DNA from: an uncultured Pluralibacter sp.
GTDB lineage: Bacteria > Pseudomonadota > Gammaproteobacteria > Enterobacterales > Enterobacteriaceae
Length of the DNA: 64,000 nt
Assembly (NCBI RefSeq): GCF_913775985.1
Contig: NZ_CAJYMB010000096.1
Location: 36,609 to 100,608, forward strand
Reading direction: 5' to 3'
The notes under the pieces are model-generated. The model had not been told where the DNA came from. It saw only the letters and a list, made by a program, of their open reading frames with translations, and ran no database searches. Below are positions 1 through 7,574 of the stretch, piece by piece (position 1 is the stretch's first letter; the number at the start of each line of letters is the position of its first letter). The translations under genes were made by a program, and so were the position numbers.

Positions 1-2318
1 TGAAAGATAACCCTACTTGGGGTACGGCGGAGCGCCGTCATGACATGAACAAGTTCATGACTCGGCTGATCTTTTGTTTCTTCGCTGAAGATACTGAGAT
101 CTTTGTGGGCAAGGGGCGATTTACTGAAACCGTCGCGCAGATGAGCGCCAGAGATTCGTCGAATACGCATGAAGTTATCACTACCTTGTTCCGTGCCATG
201 AATACTATCGACAAAGATAGAGCTACCGCTGGAATCCCGCGTTGGGCCAATGAGTTTCCTTATGTCAACGGACGCTTGTTCTCTGGAAGTAATGATGTAC
301 CACGGTTTAGTAAGATTGCACGGTCTTATTTGCTCCACGTGGGTAGCCTAGACTGGACCAAAATAAATCCGGATATCTTTGGCTCAATGATTCAAGCAAT
401 TGCCGAAGACGAAGAACGTGGTGAGCTGGGTATGCATTACACCAGTGTACCCAACATCTTAAAAGTTTTAAATCCACTATTTCTCGACGACCTGAGTGCA
501 AAGCTGGATGAGGCTGGTGATAATCCACGTATGTTACTGAACCTGCGCAAGCGCATTTCCCACATCCGTGTGTTCGACCCAGCGTGCGGTTCTGGAAACT
601 TTTTGGTTATCGCGTACAAGGAAATGCGTTCCATTGAGGCCGAAATCAACAAGCGGCGCAGTGAGCCGGATCGTGCCTCGGATATCCCACTTACTAACTT
701 TCGCGGGATTGAACTACGAGATTTTCCGGCAGAAATCGCCCGCCTTGCGCTTGTTATAGCTGAGTACCAATGTGATGTGCTTTACCGTGGGCTGAGACTG
801 GCATTGGCCGAGCTTCTTCCTTTACGCAACGAAAATTGGATTACCTGTGGCAATGCACTGCGGCTCGATTGGTTAAGAATTTGCCCGCCGACGGGAACCG
901 GTGTGAAATTACATGGCGACGACTTGTTTGGATCACCGCTTGATCAGACAGAGATTGACTTTGAGAATGAAGGTGGAGAGACATATATCTGTGGAAATCC
1001 TCCATACAAGGGTAGCCAAACCCAAACAGATGACCAAAAAGATGATCTAAAAGCCATCTTTGATAAACGCGCAACGAATTGGAAGTCGTTGGATTATGTT
1101 GCGGGGTGGTTTATGAAGGCTGTCGACTACGGTAGTCAAGCTGACTCTTCTGCTGCGTTCGTCTCCACTAATTCCATTTGTCAAGGTAGACAGGTTGAAA
1201 CCCTTTGGTCGTTGATTTTCGCAGCAAAGCATGAAATATCCTTTGCTTACACGTCCTTCAAGTGGGCAAATCTTGCTAGCCACAATGCGGGAGTGACTGT
1301 CATTGTTGTGGGAATTTCAAATCATGTTAAGGGACCACGGAAAATATTTTCTACAACTGAGGATTTGGGGACCATCATAAAAGAAGTGGACAACATCAAT
1401 GCGTATCTTGTCGCGGGTAAAAGCACAATTGTTGCACAGCGAAGTTATCCTTTATCCGAAGTAAGTGAAATGGATTTTGGTTCAATGGCGAACGATGATG
1501 GTGGCCTTCTTTTTGACAGTTCAGATTCAAGTCGTGCAGTTAAGGAATATGGTGCTGATATTTGTTATTTTCGAAAGGCTTGGGGAGCTAAGGAATTCAT
1601 CTCTGGAACCCCTAGAGCTTGCCTGTGGTTAAACAAAGACAGTGCGAAAAAAGCAATTTTGAATCCTTGGATTTCAGAACGAATTGAGATCACACGTAAG
1701 GCCAGAGCAAATAGTCCACGTGCGGCGACAAAAAAATTAGCAGATATTGCTTACAGATTTGGTGAGGTGAGGCAAGGCGGCAGCGAGCGAATCATTATTG
1801 TTCCCAGTGTCAGTTCTGAACGTAGGGAGTATCTTCCATGTGGTTATCTCGATGTCGGTTCAATCGTTATTGCTCCGAATCTTGCTCTCTATGATTCCCC
1901 GCTTTGGAATATGGCGCTTATTGCTTCTAAGTTGCATTTGGTATGGGTGGCGACAGTCTGTGGGCGTATCAAAACTGACTATCGTTACTCTAATACCCTT
2001 GGCTGGAATACTTTCCCAGTCCCCCCACTCACAGAGAAAAACAAGGCCGACCTTACGCGTTGCGCGGAGGATATCCTATTAGCCCGAGAACACCACTTCC
2101 CTGCGACTATTGCGGACTTATATGATCCCGCGAACATGCCCCCTGACCTACGTGCTGCCCATGATCGAAACGACGAAGTGCTAGAGCGCATCTATATAGG
2201 GCGACGATTTAAGAATGACACTGAGCGGCTGGAAAAGTTGTTCGACCTCTACACGAAAATGATTGCTTCGTCTGCACCGGTCAAAGGAAAGAAGCACAAA
2301 GCAGGAAATAACGAATGA
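1..2318 (+). CDS. MmeI-like DNA methyltransferase / type IIG-like restriction protein (5' truncated by window)
   Basis: The reading frame is open from base 3 to the window edge, so the true start lies upstream; the first in-frame ATG (45) falls inside a conserved MmeI-type helical spacer (RLIFCFFAEDTEIF). The class I SAM-dependent N6-adenine methylase core shows motif I DPACGSGNF (from base 576) and motif IV NPPY (bases 996-1007), followed by LDYVAGWFMKA and FVSTNSICQG, which are typical of MmeI relatives. A target-recognition and C-terminal region follows. MmeI proteins normally carry an N-terminal PD-(D/E)xK nuclease; that part would be outside the window and cannot be checked. The stop overlaps the next start by 4 bases (ATGA), so the three genes to 5531 form a translationally coupled operon. 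Likely role: modification, and perhaps restriction, in a defence system. Confidence 0.85.
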   Translation, partial: KDNPTWGTAERRHDMNKFMTRLIFCFFAEDTEIFVGKGRFTETVAQMSARDSSNTHEVITTLFRAMNTIDKDRATAGIPRWANEFPYVNGRLFSGSNDVPRFSKIARSYLLHVGSLDWTKINPDIFGSMIQAIAEDEERGELGMHYTSVPNILKVLNPLFLDDLSAKLDEAGDNPRMLLNLRKRISHIRVFDPACGSGNFLVIAYKEMRSIEAEINKRRSEPDRASDIPLTNFRGIELRDFPAEIARLALVIAEYQCDVLYRGLRLALAELLPLRNENWITCGNALRLDWLRICPPTGTGVKLHGDDLFGSPLDQTEIDFENEGGETYICGNPPYKGSQTQTDDQKDDLKAIFDKRATNWKSLDYVAGWFMKAVDYGSQADSSAAFVSTNSICQGRQVETLWSLIFAAKHEISFAYTSFKWANLASHNAGVTVIVVGISNHVKGPRKIFSTTEDLGTIIKEVDNINAYLVAGKSTIVAQRSYPLSEVSEMDFGSMANDDGGLLFDSSDSSRAVKEYGADICYFRKAWGAKEFISGTPRACLWLNKDSAKKAILNPWISERIEITRKARANSPRAATKKLADIAYRFGEVRQGGSERIIIVPSVSSERREYLPCGYLDVGSIVIAPNLALYDSPLWNMALIASKLHLVWVATVCGRIKTDYRYSNTLGWNTFPVPPLTEKNKADLTRCAEDILLAREHHFPATIADLYDPANMPPDLRAAHDRNDEVLERIYIGRRFKNDTERLEKLFDLYTKMIASSAPVKGKKHKAGNNE

Positions 2319-4360
2319 ACAATAAGATCAAGAATGTACCTTCCGTTTCCGTTACTTATACACGCAACGGCGCATTAACCAAAGCTAATGCGCTTGGGAT
2401 GCGTCCTATGCAGGAGAGAGCTTTCGAAAAGCGAGGCGAGCAGTACCTGCTTATCAAATCACCACCGGCATCAGGTAAAAGTCGCGCACTGATGTTCGTG
2501 GCACTCGATAAGCTGACAAACCAAGGTTTGAAACAGGCAATCATAGTTGTGCCGGAAAAATCAATCGGCGCGAGCTTCAACGATGAACTACTATCACAGT
2601 TTGGATTCTGGGCTGATTGGCATGTCGAACCTAAGTGGAACTTGTGCAATGCGCCCGGTAACGATAACGGGGGCAAGGTAAAATCTTTCGGCTCTTTCCT
2701 TAAAAGTAGCGACAAGGTGCTTGTTTGCACCCACGCAACCTTTCGCTTCGCAGTCGATGCCTACGGTGTAGAAGCGTTTGACGATCGCCTGATCGCCGTC
2801 GATGAATTTCACCATGTGTCAGCTAACCCAGATAATAAGCTTGGTCAGCATTTGGGGCAGTTCATCGCGCGTGACAAGACACACGTCGTTGCAATGACCG
2901 GCTCCTACTTCCGGGGTGATGCTGAGGCTGTGTTGTCTCCTCAGGATGAGTCCAGGTTCGATACCGTCACCTATACCTACTACGAACAACTCAACGGTTA
3001 CGAATTCCTTAAGCAACTCGACATCGGCTACTTCTTCTACAGTGGCTCCTACGTCGATGACATCCTCAATGTACTCGATCCTGACAAGAAGACTATTATC
3101 CACATTCCCAACGTCAATTCGCGCGAGAGCACGAAGGATAAAATTAAGGAGGTGGAGCACATACTCGGCGAGCTTGGCGATTGGCAAGGTGCGGATCATG
3201 CTACTGGTTTCCAGCTAGTCAAATGCCTCGATGGCCGAATATTGCGTATCGCTGACCTGGTGGACCCAACCAGCCAAGGCAAGGTTCAGGAAAGCCTTCG
3301 TGCTGTAGAAATGAAGACAGATCGTGACTATGTGGACATAATTATTGCACTTGGTATGGCGAAGGAAGGTTTCGATTGGATCTGGTGCGAACATGCGCTG
3401 ACAGTTGGCTACCGTGCAAGCTTGACTGAGATCGTGCAGATCATCGGTCGCGCTACTCGCGACGCGCCGGGTAAAACCCGCGCGAGATTTACTAACCTGA
3501 TCGCCGAGCCGGATGCTGTAGAAGGCGCGGTCACCGAGGCAGTCAACGATACCTTGAAAGCCATCGCAGCAAGTCTGCTGATGGAGCAGGTACTTGCTCC
3601 GCGCTTTGAGTTCAAGCCCAAGAATCCAGAAAGCGGTCCGAATCTAGGCTTTGATTATGGTGATGGAGGATATGACCCTGATAGCTGCAATGTTGGTGTT
3701 AATGAGCAGACAGGGACCTATCAAATCGAGATTAAGGGACTTGCTGAGCCTAGGAGCAAAGAGGCGGCCCGCATCTGCCAAGAAGATTTAAATGAAGTGA
3801 TCGCGGCTTTTGTGCAGGACAAGCCCGCCGTCGAACGAGGTCTGTTCGATGAAGAGCTCATTCCCGAAGAGTTAACACAGGTCCGTATGGGGAAAATAAT
3901 CAAAGACAAGTACCCTGAACTTGACGCTGAAGATCAGGAGGCTGTACGTCAGCATGCCATCGCTGCCCTTAACCTCACGCAGCAGGGCAAGCGTCTTGCC
4001 ACCGATGAGAACGATGGGCCGCTCAATACGGCCCTAATCGACGGAGTACGTCGCTTTGCGATGGACGTACGCGATTTAGACATAGATCTTATCGACCGCA
4101 TCAACCCCTTCGGTGAAGCTTACGCCATCCTTGCTAAGACGATGAGCGAAGATAGCTTAAAGCAGGTCGCGGCTGCCATCTCGGCCAAGCGTACCTCGAT
4201 CACACCTGAAGATGCTAAAGTGATCGCCAAGCGTGCTGCTGAATTTAAACGTGAACGTGGGCGCCTCCCATCGTTCGCTTCGTCGGATGCTTGGGAAAAG
4301 CACCTTGCTGAAGGTGCCGCCGCATTTATGCGTTTCAGAGCGGAGGGGCGTTATGAGTAA
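2315..4360 (+). CDS. SF2 DEAD/DEAH-type helicase of the methylase operon
   Basis: The protein is 681 aa. An early Walker A motif SPPASGKS (K55), motif II DEFH (residues 163-166), AMTGSY (motif III-like) and a late IVQIIGRATRD (motif VI) define a superfamily 2 ATPase/translocase resembling type I/III restriction helicases. The C-terminal 250 residues have no motif I recognise. The start overlaps the methylase stop (ATGA) and the end overlaps the GIY-YIG gene by 8 bases. In this setting it probably moves along or opens DNA for the modification and cleavage partners. The activity is inferred from the motifs, and the system has no name I can give with certainty. Confidence 0.85.
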   Translation: MNNKIKNVPSVSVTYTRNGALTKANALGMRPMQERAFEKRGEQYLLIKSPPASGKSRALMFVALDKLTNQGLKQAIIVVPEKSIGASFNDELLSQFGFWADWHVEPKWNLCNAPGNDNGGKVKSFGSFLKSSDKVLVCTHATFRFAVDAYGVEAFDDRLIAVDEFHHVSANPDNKLGQHLGQFIARDKTHVVAMTGSYFRGDAEAVLSPQDESRFDTVTYTYYEQLNGYEFLKQLDIGYFFYSGSYVDDILNVLDPDKKTIIHIPNVNSRESTKDKIKEVEHILGELGDWQGADHATGFQLVKCLDGRILRIADLVDPTSQGKVQESLRAVEMKTDRDYVDIIIALGMAKEGFDWIWCEHALTVGYRASLTEIVQIIGRATRDAPGKTRARFTNLIAEPDAVEGAVTEAVNDTLKAIAASLLMEQVLAPRFEFKPKNPESGPNLGFDYGDGGYDPDSCNVGVNEQTGTYQIEIKGLAEPRSKEAARICQEDLNEVIAAFVQDKPAVERGLFDEELIPEELTQVRMGKIIKDKYPELDAEDQEAVRQHAIAALNLTQQGKRLATDENDGPLNTALIDGVRRFAMDVRDLDIDLIDRINPFGEAYAILAKTMSEDSLKQVAAAISAKRTSITPEDAKVIAKRAAEFKRERGRLPSFASSDAWEKHLAEGAAAFMRFRAEGRYE

Positions 4361-5531
4361 ATCTGATCTAGACAATTTGGCTGATGAACTTGCCGAGTTT
4401 GCACCACCTGAGAAGAAAAAAGGACGTCCAGCCAGCGAGGAACGCATCATCGCAGGTTTTGAGGAAATTCAGCGCTTCGCTGACCAACATGGACGTACGC
4501 CGCAACACGGCGAAGATCGTGAGACATTCGAGCGCCTCTATGCAGTGCGGCTCGACCGTTTACGCAGTCTTCCAGACTGCCATGCCTTGCTTAAGCAGCT
4601 AGATCATCAGGGCTTATTGGCTGGAGGGGGTGAGGTAGCGGAGTCAGCGGACGAAATTATCGATATCGATAATTTGGCTGCTGAACTGACGAATGTTACC
4701 AGCGAGGACGATATCACTGTATTGCGTTATGTTCGTGCTAGCGCCGAAAAACGTGCTGTACAAGGAATCGCGGATCGCAAGCCGTGCGAGGATTTTGATG
4801 CGTTCAAACCACTATTTGAGCAGGTGCGCAGTGATCTAAGTTCAGGGTTAAGAGTAACCCGACCTTTTGGACAGTATGCAACGATTGAAGTGGGCCATTG
4901 GTTCATCCTAGATGGTCAAACGGCTTATGTGGCTGAGGAAGGAGAAGAGTTTGATTCGCCACAGGGTAAGAAAGATGCTCGGTTGCGTGTCATTTACTCG
5001 AATGGTACGGAAAGCAACCTACTTCGACTGTCATTGGTTCGTGCTTTGTATAAAGATGAAACAGCACGCCGAATTACCGATCCAGACATGGGGCCTTTAT
5101 TCAGCGATACTCTAGAAGAGAACGATCTAGAAAGTGGCATCATTTATGTGTTGCGTTCTCTATCTGATAACCCTTATGTGGCATCACATCGTGATATCAT
5201 TCACAAGATTGGTGTGACTGGCGGCAAGGTAGAGACTCGTATTGCTAATGCTGAACACGATTCCACCTATCTGTTGGCGAAGGTCGAGGTGGTAGCTTCA
5301 TACAAGCTTGCAGGCATCAACCGCACTCGGATGGAAAAGCTGTTTCACAGGCTGTTCGCACCCTCTCGGCTTAGCATCACCATTAACGACCGTTTCGGTC
5401 ATCCTGTGCAGCCCGAGGAATGGTTTCTGGTTCCGTTGTTCGTCATCGACGAAGCTGTGGCACGTATCAAAGATGGTAGCATTGTCGGATATGTTTACGA
5501 CCCCATGGCTGCGAAGTTAGTCAGGGTATAA
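4353..5531 (+). CDS. GIY-YIG nuclease family protein (T5orf172/Mug113-like C-terminus)
   Basis: The protein is 392 aa from the ATG at 4353, which has a strong GGAGGGG ribosome-binding site and overlaps the helicase end by 8 bases; a longer frame upstream is not credible. The C-terminal ~110 residues form a T5orf172-type GIY-YIG domain: GIIYVLRS (from residue 262), HKIGVT for the YIG element, a following Arg in RIANA, and a Glu in RMEKLFHRLF. The N-terminal ~250 residues are acidic, contain two similar DNLADELAEF / DNLAAELTNV stretches, and match nothing I know. As the third gene of the operon it is the likely DNA-cutting component, since the helicase has no nuclease motif. Confidence 0.8.
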   Translation: MSKSDLDNLADELAEFAPPEKKKGRPASEERIIAGFEEIQRFADQHGRTPQHGEDRETFERLYAVRLDRLRSLPDCHALLKQLDHQGLLAGGGEVAESADEIIDIDNLAAELTNVTSEDDITVLRYVRASAEKRAVQGIADRKPCEDFDAFKPLFEQVRSDLSSGLRVTRPFGQYATIEVGHWFILDGQTAYVAEEGEEFDSPQGKKDARLRVIYSNGTESNLLRLSLVRALYKDETARRITDPDMGPLFSDTLEENDLESGIIYVLRSLSDNPYVASHRDIIHKIGVTGGKVETRIANAEHDSTYLLAKVEVVASYKLAGINRTRMEKLFHRLFAPSRLSITINDRFGHPVQPEEWFLVPLFVIDEAVARIKDGSIVGYVYDPMAAKLVRV

Positions 5532-5583
5532 GACATCAAAATGTATAAATAATCCTAGCCTTAATATTGTGCCAGTTCGTCAG

Positions 5584-5615
5584 TTGACATAATTACTATT
5601 TGCTCTGAAGATAAA
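5584..5615 (+). promoter_or_regulatory. Possible promoter for the structured leader region
   Basis: A consensus -35 hexamer TTGACA (5584-5589) is followed by AT-rich DNA, but the best -10 candidates (AAGATA or AGATAA, near 5608-5614) are poor and sit at 18-19 bases spacing. It would drive transcription through the pseudoknot array into the gene at 5925. The call is weak. Confidence 0.3.
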
Positions 5616-5649
5616 AAGGCTTACTCGTTGCAACATGCAACCAGCTAAT

Positions 5650-5774
5650 GCTCCGGTAGTCTGAGAGGAGCGCCTTCGGGTGACTGCCAGCCAACGTTTC
5701 ACCGGTCTGAGAGAAACACCTTCGGGTGGCCGGAAAATCCTCATTGCCTGAGAGAGGATGCCTTCGGGTGGTAA
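5650..5774 (+). ncRNA. Three tandem STAXI-like pseudoknot RNA (or ssDNA) motifs
   Basis: Three units lie at 5650-5688, 5696-5733 and 5737-5774. Each reads: arm a, arm b, TGAGA, arm a', a TTCG tetraloop hairpin (RCC-TTCG-GGT), arm b'. Because a pairs with a' and b with b' in interleaved order, each unit is an H-type pseudoknot. The arms differ in sequence but keep pairing: a/a' is GCTCC/GGAGC, GTTTC/GAAAC, ATCCTC/GAGGAT; b/b' is GGTAGTC/GACTGCC, CCGGTC/GGCCGG, TTGCC/GGTAA, with G-U pairs allowed. This covariation inside one locus is strong evidence of selected structure. The design (simple pseudoknot, UNCG loop, repeated in tandem, next to antirestriction and integrase genes) fits the published STAXI motif as I remember it. 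Function is unknown; a role as folded single-stranded DNA has been suggested. Confidence 0.8.
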
Positions 5775-5865
5775 ATCCGTTTAACCTCTGGAAACGGAGA
5801 TCACTGAACAGTGATTGAGGTCATTTCAACTAATCAGACAGTCAGAATGTCGTTTTTTCTGACTC

Positions 5866-5911
5866 CCCGACGGGAAACACTTCCCGCTCGGGCAGGTGTT
5901 TCCCTTTTTTT
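5866..5911 (+). promoter_or_regulatory. Dual-hairpin leader 1 (attenuator-like)
   Basis: Hairpin A pairs CCCGACGGGAA (5866-5876) with TTCCCGCTCGGG (5881-5892), with one bulged C. Hairpin B pairs GGGAAACAC (5872-5880) with GTGTTTCCC (5896-5904), followed by seven T. A and B share the 5872-5880 strand and cannot coexist. The RBS and ATG of the gene at 5925 follow directly. Confidence 0.7.
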
Positions 5912-5924
5912 ATGGAGAAACATC

Positions 5925-6293
5925 ATGTCTGTCATCTCTTCTGCGGTTTCACCTGAACACCTTCTTACGCAACTTCAGCAGTCTGCTGACGCAGCTGTCC
6001 GGAGATTAAAATCTTTCTTTTATCTGCACCGCAACAGCGGCTGGTATGTCAACGGCTCGGGCAATTATGCCGTTCGTGCGCATATCACTTCTGTCAGGGA
6101 CCAGGCCGTCACGGTCTTTCTAACCGTCCGAACAGGTTGCCACCGCGCTGAGTATGTTTTTCACCGTATGCCGGTTTCCTTTCCAGAGGGAATAACAGGT
6201 CGACGAAATGCATACCTTTATGCTTGCCGTCAGGCACAGCACCTGGCGCACCTGCGCTATCGTTTTGTTATAAGCACTGAACTGAAAGGCTGA
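5925..6293 (+). CDS. Small island protein of unknown function (122 aa)
   Basis: The start at 5925 is chosen because TATGGAGAAACATC, a good ribosome-binding site shared with the gene at 9705, lies just before it. The frame opens further upstream but runs through the leader hairpins. The protein is soluble-looking, with no signal peptide or membrane segment. It contains a central YVNGSGNYAVRAHIT stretch and an Arg/His-rich second half. I do not recognise a family. It is the first of a series of same-strand genes each headed by a structured leader, which suggests shared control, probably during element transfer. Confidence 0.65.
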   Translation: MSVISSAVSPEHLLTQLQQSADAAVRRLKSFFYLHRNSGWYVNGSGNYAVRAHITSVRDQAVTVFLTVRTGCHRAEYVFHRMPVSFPEGITGRRNAYLYACRQAQHLAHLRYRFVISTELKG

Positions 6294-6321
6294 AAATTTC
6301 AGCCGGCAAATGTTGTGGACC

Positions 6322-6357
6322 CTGACGGGGATATCTCTCCGTCGGAGGGGATATCCC
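6322..6357 (+). promoter_or_regulatory. Dual-hairpin leader 2
   Basis: Hairpin A: CTGACGG (6322-6328) with CCGTCGG (6339-6345). Hairpin B: GGGATATC (6328-6335) with GATATCCC (6350-6357). The order and spacing match leader 1, but the T-run after B is weak (GTTATTT). The gene at 6381 follows. Confidence 0.6.
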
Positions 6358-6380
6358 GTTATTTAACTGAGGATATACCT

Positions 6381-6746
6381 ATGTACGCAGACGTTTACAC
6401 ACTCAAAACACCTCTGGACACACTCAGCTGGCTTTGCCTGCTTGAGAGTGAGCTTCTGAGCATCAGGGCATTTCAGCGTCTCGGCCTTCATACGGACCGG
6501 GATGAACCGAATGAACTGACGTATCTGGAAGAAGCAATCATTAGCGCCGGCACAGCCTATGGCTGGTTTGTCTGTTTTCTCAGGGACGGTGATATTCCAC
6601 CGCTGCCTGCCACGGCCAGAGAACTTCTCTGCACCCTTGACGGTCTCGGAAAAGAAATTAACCGGCCTTTCTGGGAGCAGGCTGTGGCCCGCGGGCAGGA
6701 TGAGGCCTGTGGTGACAAAGCCATCGCCGCCCTCGAAATGATGTAA
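6381..6746 (+). CDS. Small island protein of unknown function (121 aa)
   Basis: The ATG at 6381 follows TGAGGATATACC, a clear ribosome-binding site; an upstream in-frame start at 6315 would place the leader hairpin inside the coding sequence. The protein is acidic (many Glu and Asp) and predicted soluble, with a Leu-rich helical N-terminus (TLSWLCLLESELLSIRAF). I do not recognise the family. It is co-oriented with its neighbours, with 87 bases to the previous stop, all of it leader sequence. Confidence 0.65.
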   Translation: MYADVYTLKTPLDTLSWLCLLESELLSIRAFQRLGLHTDRDEPNELTYLEEAIISAGTAYGWFVCFLRDGDIPPLPATARELLCTLDGLGKEINRPFWEQAVARGQDEACGDKAIAALEMM

Positions 6747-6764
6747 TCAGACAGAACACACCCT

Positions 6765-6809
6765 GACGGGGATTGACTCCCGTCCGGGGGATAAATCCCC
6801 CTTTTTTTT
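6765..6809 (+). promoter_or_regulatory. Dual-hairpin leader 3
   Basis: Hairpin A: GACGGG (6765-6770) with CCCGTC (6779-6784). Hairpin B: GGGGATT (6768-6774) with AATCCCC (6794-6800), then eight T. An alternative compact stem GGGGGAT/ATCCCCC also ends at the T-run and is a textbook terminator. The gene at 6829 starts 19 bases after the T-run. Confidence 0.65.
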
Positions 6810-6828
6810 CTTTGCGGAGGATTTATCA

Positions 6829-7464
6829 ATGAAAGACCTGTCTTCTTCCCCGGCTTCCATGTCGGTTGTTTATACCATCGAGCACGTCAGCACGGTTCCG
6901 TTACGTCACTGGCATGCTTTCGTTCTGGCCGTAACAGAAACGTTCTGGCAACTGCCGGTGCGCCTGCGTCCTGGAAATATGTATCTGCCGTCGCTTAACC
7001 GCGCGGCTGACCTGTTTCCGGTTGCTGACGTCATGGCGTTCTGTGGTGATTCAGGCGGCAGTTTCTGGCCGGTCAACATGACCATTGAGCGGGAGCGCAA
7101 CAACAATACGCTGAGTATCCAGGAGCTGAATTTTCAGCATCAGCCCTGCGATTTCTTTGCGCGTGTTGTGCTGGTCCTGCTGCACAACCTGTGTCCGGGC
7201 AGCTTCCGGATACATTCTTCTGACGAAGGCCGCAGCTGGGCAATACCGTTGCGCTGGATTGAGCGCCATATTGGCCTGCCTGAGCACCCGACGCTGACCA
7301 TGCCTCAGCCGGTACTGACAACACCGGTGAGCGAAGGCGCATTTGATTCCCTGCTGCTGCAGATGCTCTCCGGTGGTGAGCGGGTGCTAAGCAGTGAGGA
7401 CTGGAATGCCTTCGTGCTGGCGGAATTCCATCTGTACGAACTGAAGCGCGTCAATGAAAACTGA
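6829..7464 (+). CDS. Island protein of unknown function (211 aa)
   Basis: It starts at 6829 after GCGGAGGATTTATCA. The protein looks soluble; the N-terminal third is rich in aromatic residues (HWHAFVLAVTETFWQLP), and a similar phrase, DWNAFVLAEFHLYEL, recurs near the C-terminus, hinting at an internal repeat of one short helix. I do not recognise a family. It precedes the ArdC gene and is separated from it by another structured leader, so it likely belongs to the same regulon. Confidence 0.65.
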   Translation: MKDLSSSPASMSVVYTIEHVSTVPLRHWHAFVLAVTETFWQLPVRLRPGNMYLPSLNRAADLFPVADVMAFCGDSGGSFWPVNMTIERERNNNTLSIQELNFQHQPCDFFARVVLVLLHNLCPGSFRIHSSDEGRSWAIPLRWIERHIGLPEHPTLTMPQPVLTTPVSEGAFDSLLLQMLSGGERVLSSEDWNAFVLAEFHLYELKRVNEN

Positions 7465-7514
7465 CCCGCTGTAATCTCTTCTCTTTCGCTCACCCCCGGG
7501 TGAGTGTTCCCGTC

Positions 7515-7554
7515 GACGGGCGTATCTCTGCGCCCGCCGGCGCAGGGGTATGCC
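7515..7554 (+). promoter_or_regulatory. Dual-hairpin leader 4
   Basis: Hairpin A: GGGCG (7518-7522) with CGCCC (7531-7535). Hairpin B: GGCGTATC (7519-7526) with GGTATGCC (7547-7554), kept by two G-U pairs. No T-run follows. A separate small hairpin CTCACCC/GGGTGAG lies just upstream at 7489-7504. Confidence 0.5.
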
Positions 7555-7574
7555 TCTGATTAAAGGTATATCTC

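Noticed and set aside
5650..5774. Tandem repeats as a small CRISPR array or a TPP riboswitch (CTGAGA motif)
   Set aside because: Units differ in the arms and are conserved in loops, the opposite of CRISPR repeats; there are no unique spacers and no cas genes. The rest of the TPP aptamer is missing and no thiamine gene follows.
5811..5924. Upstream extension of the gene at 5925 (start at 5811)
   Set aside because: It would translate the leader hairpins; the ATG at 5925 has the clear ribosome-binding site.
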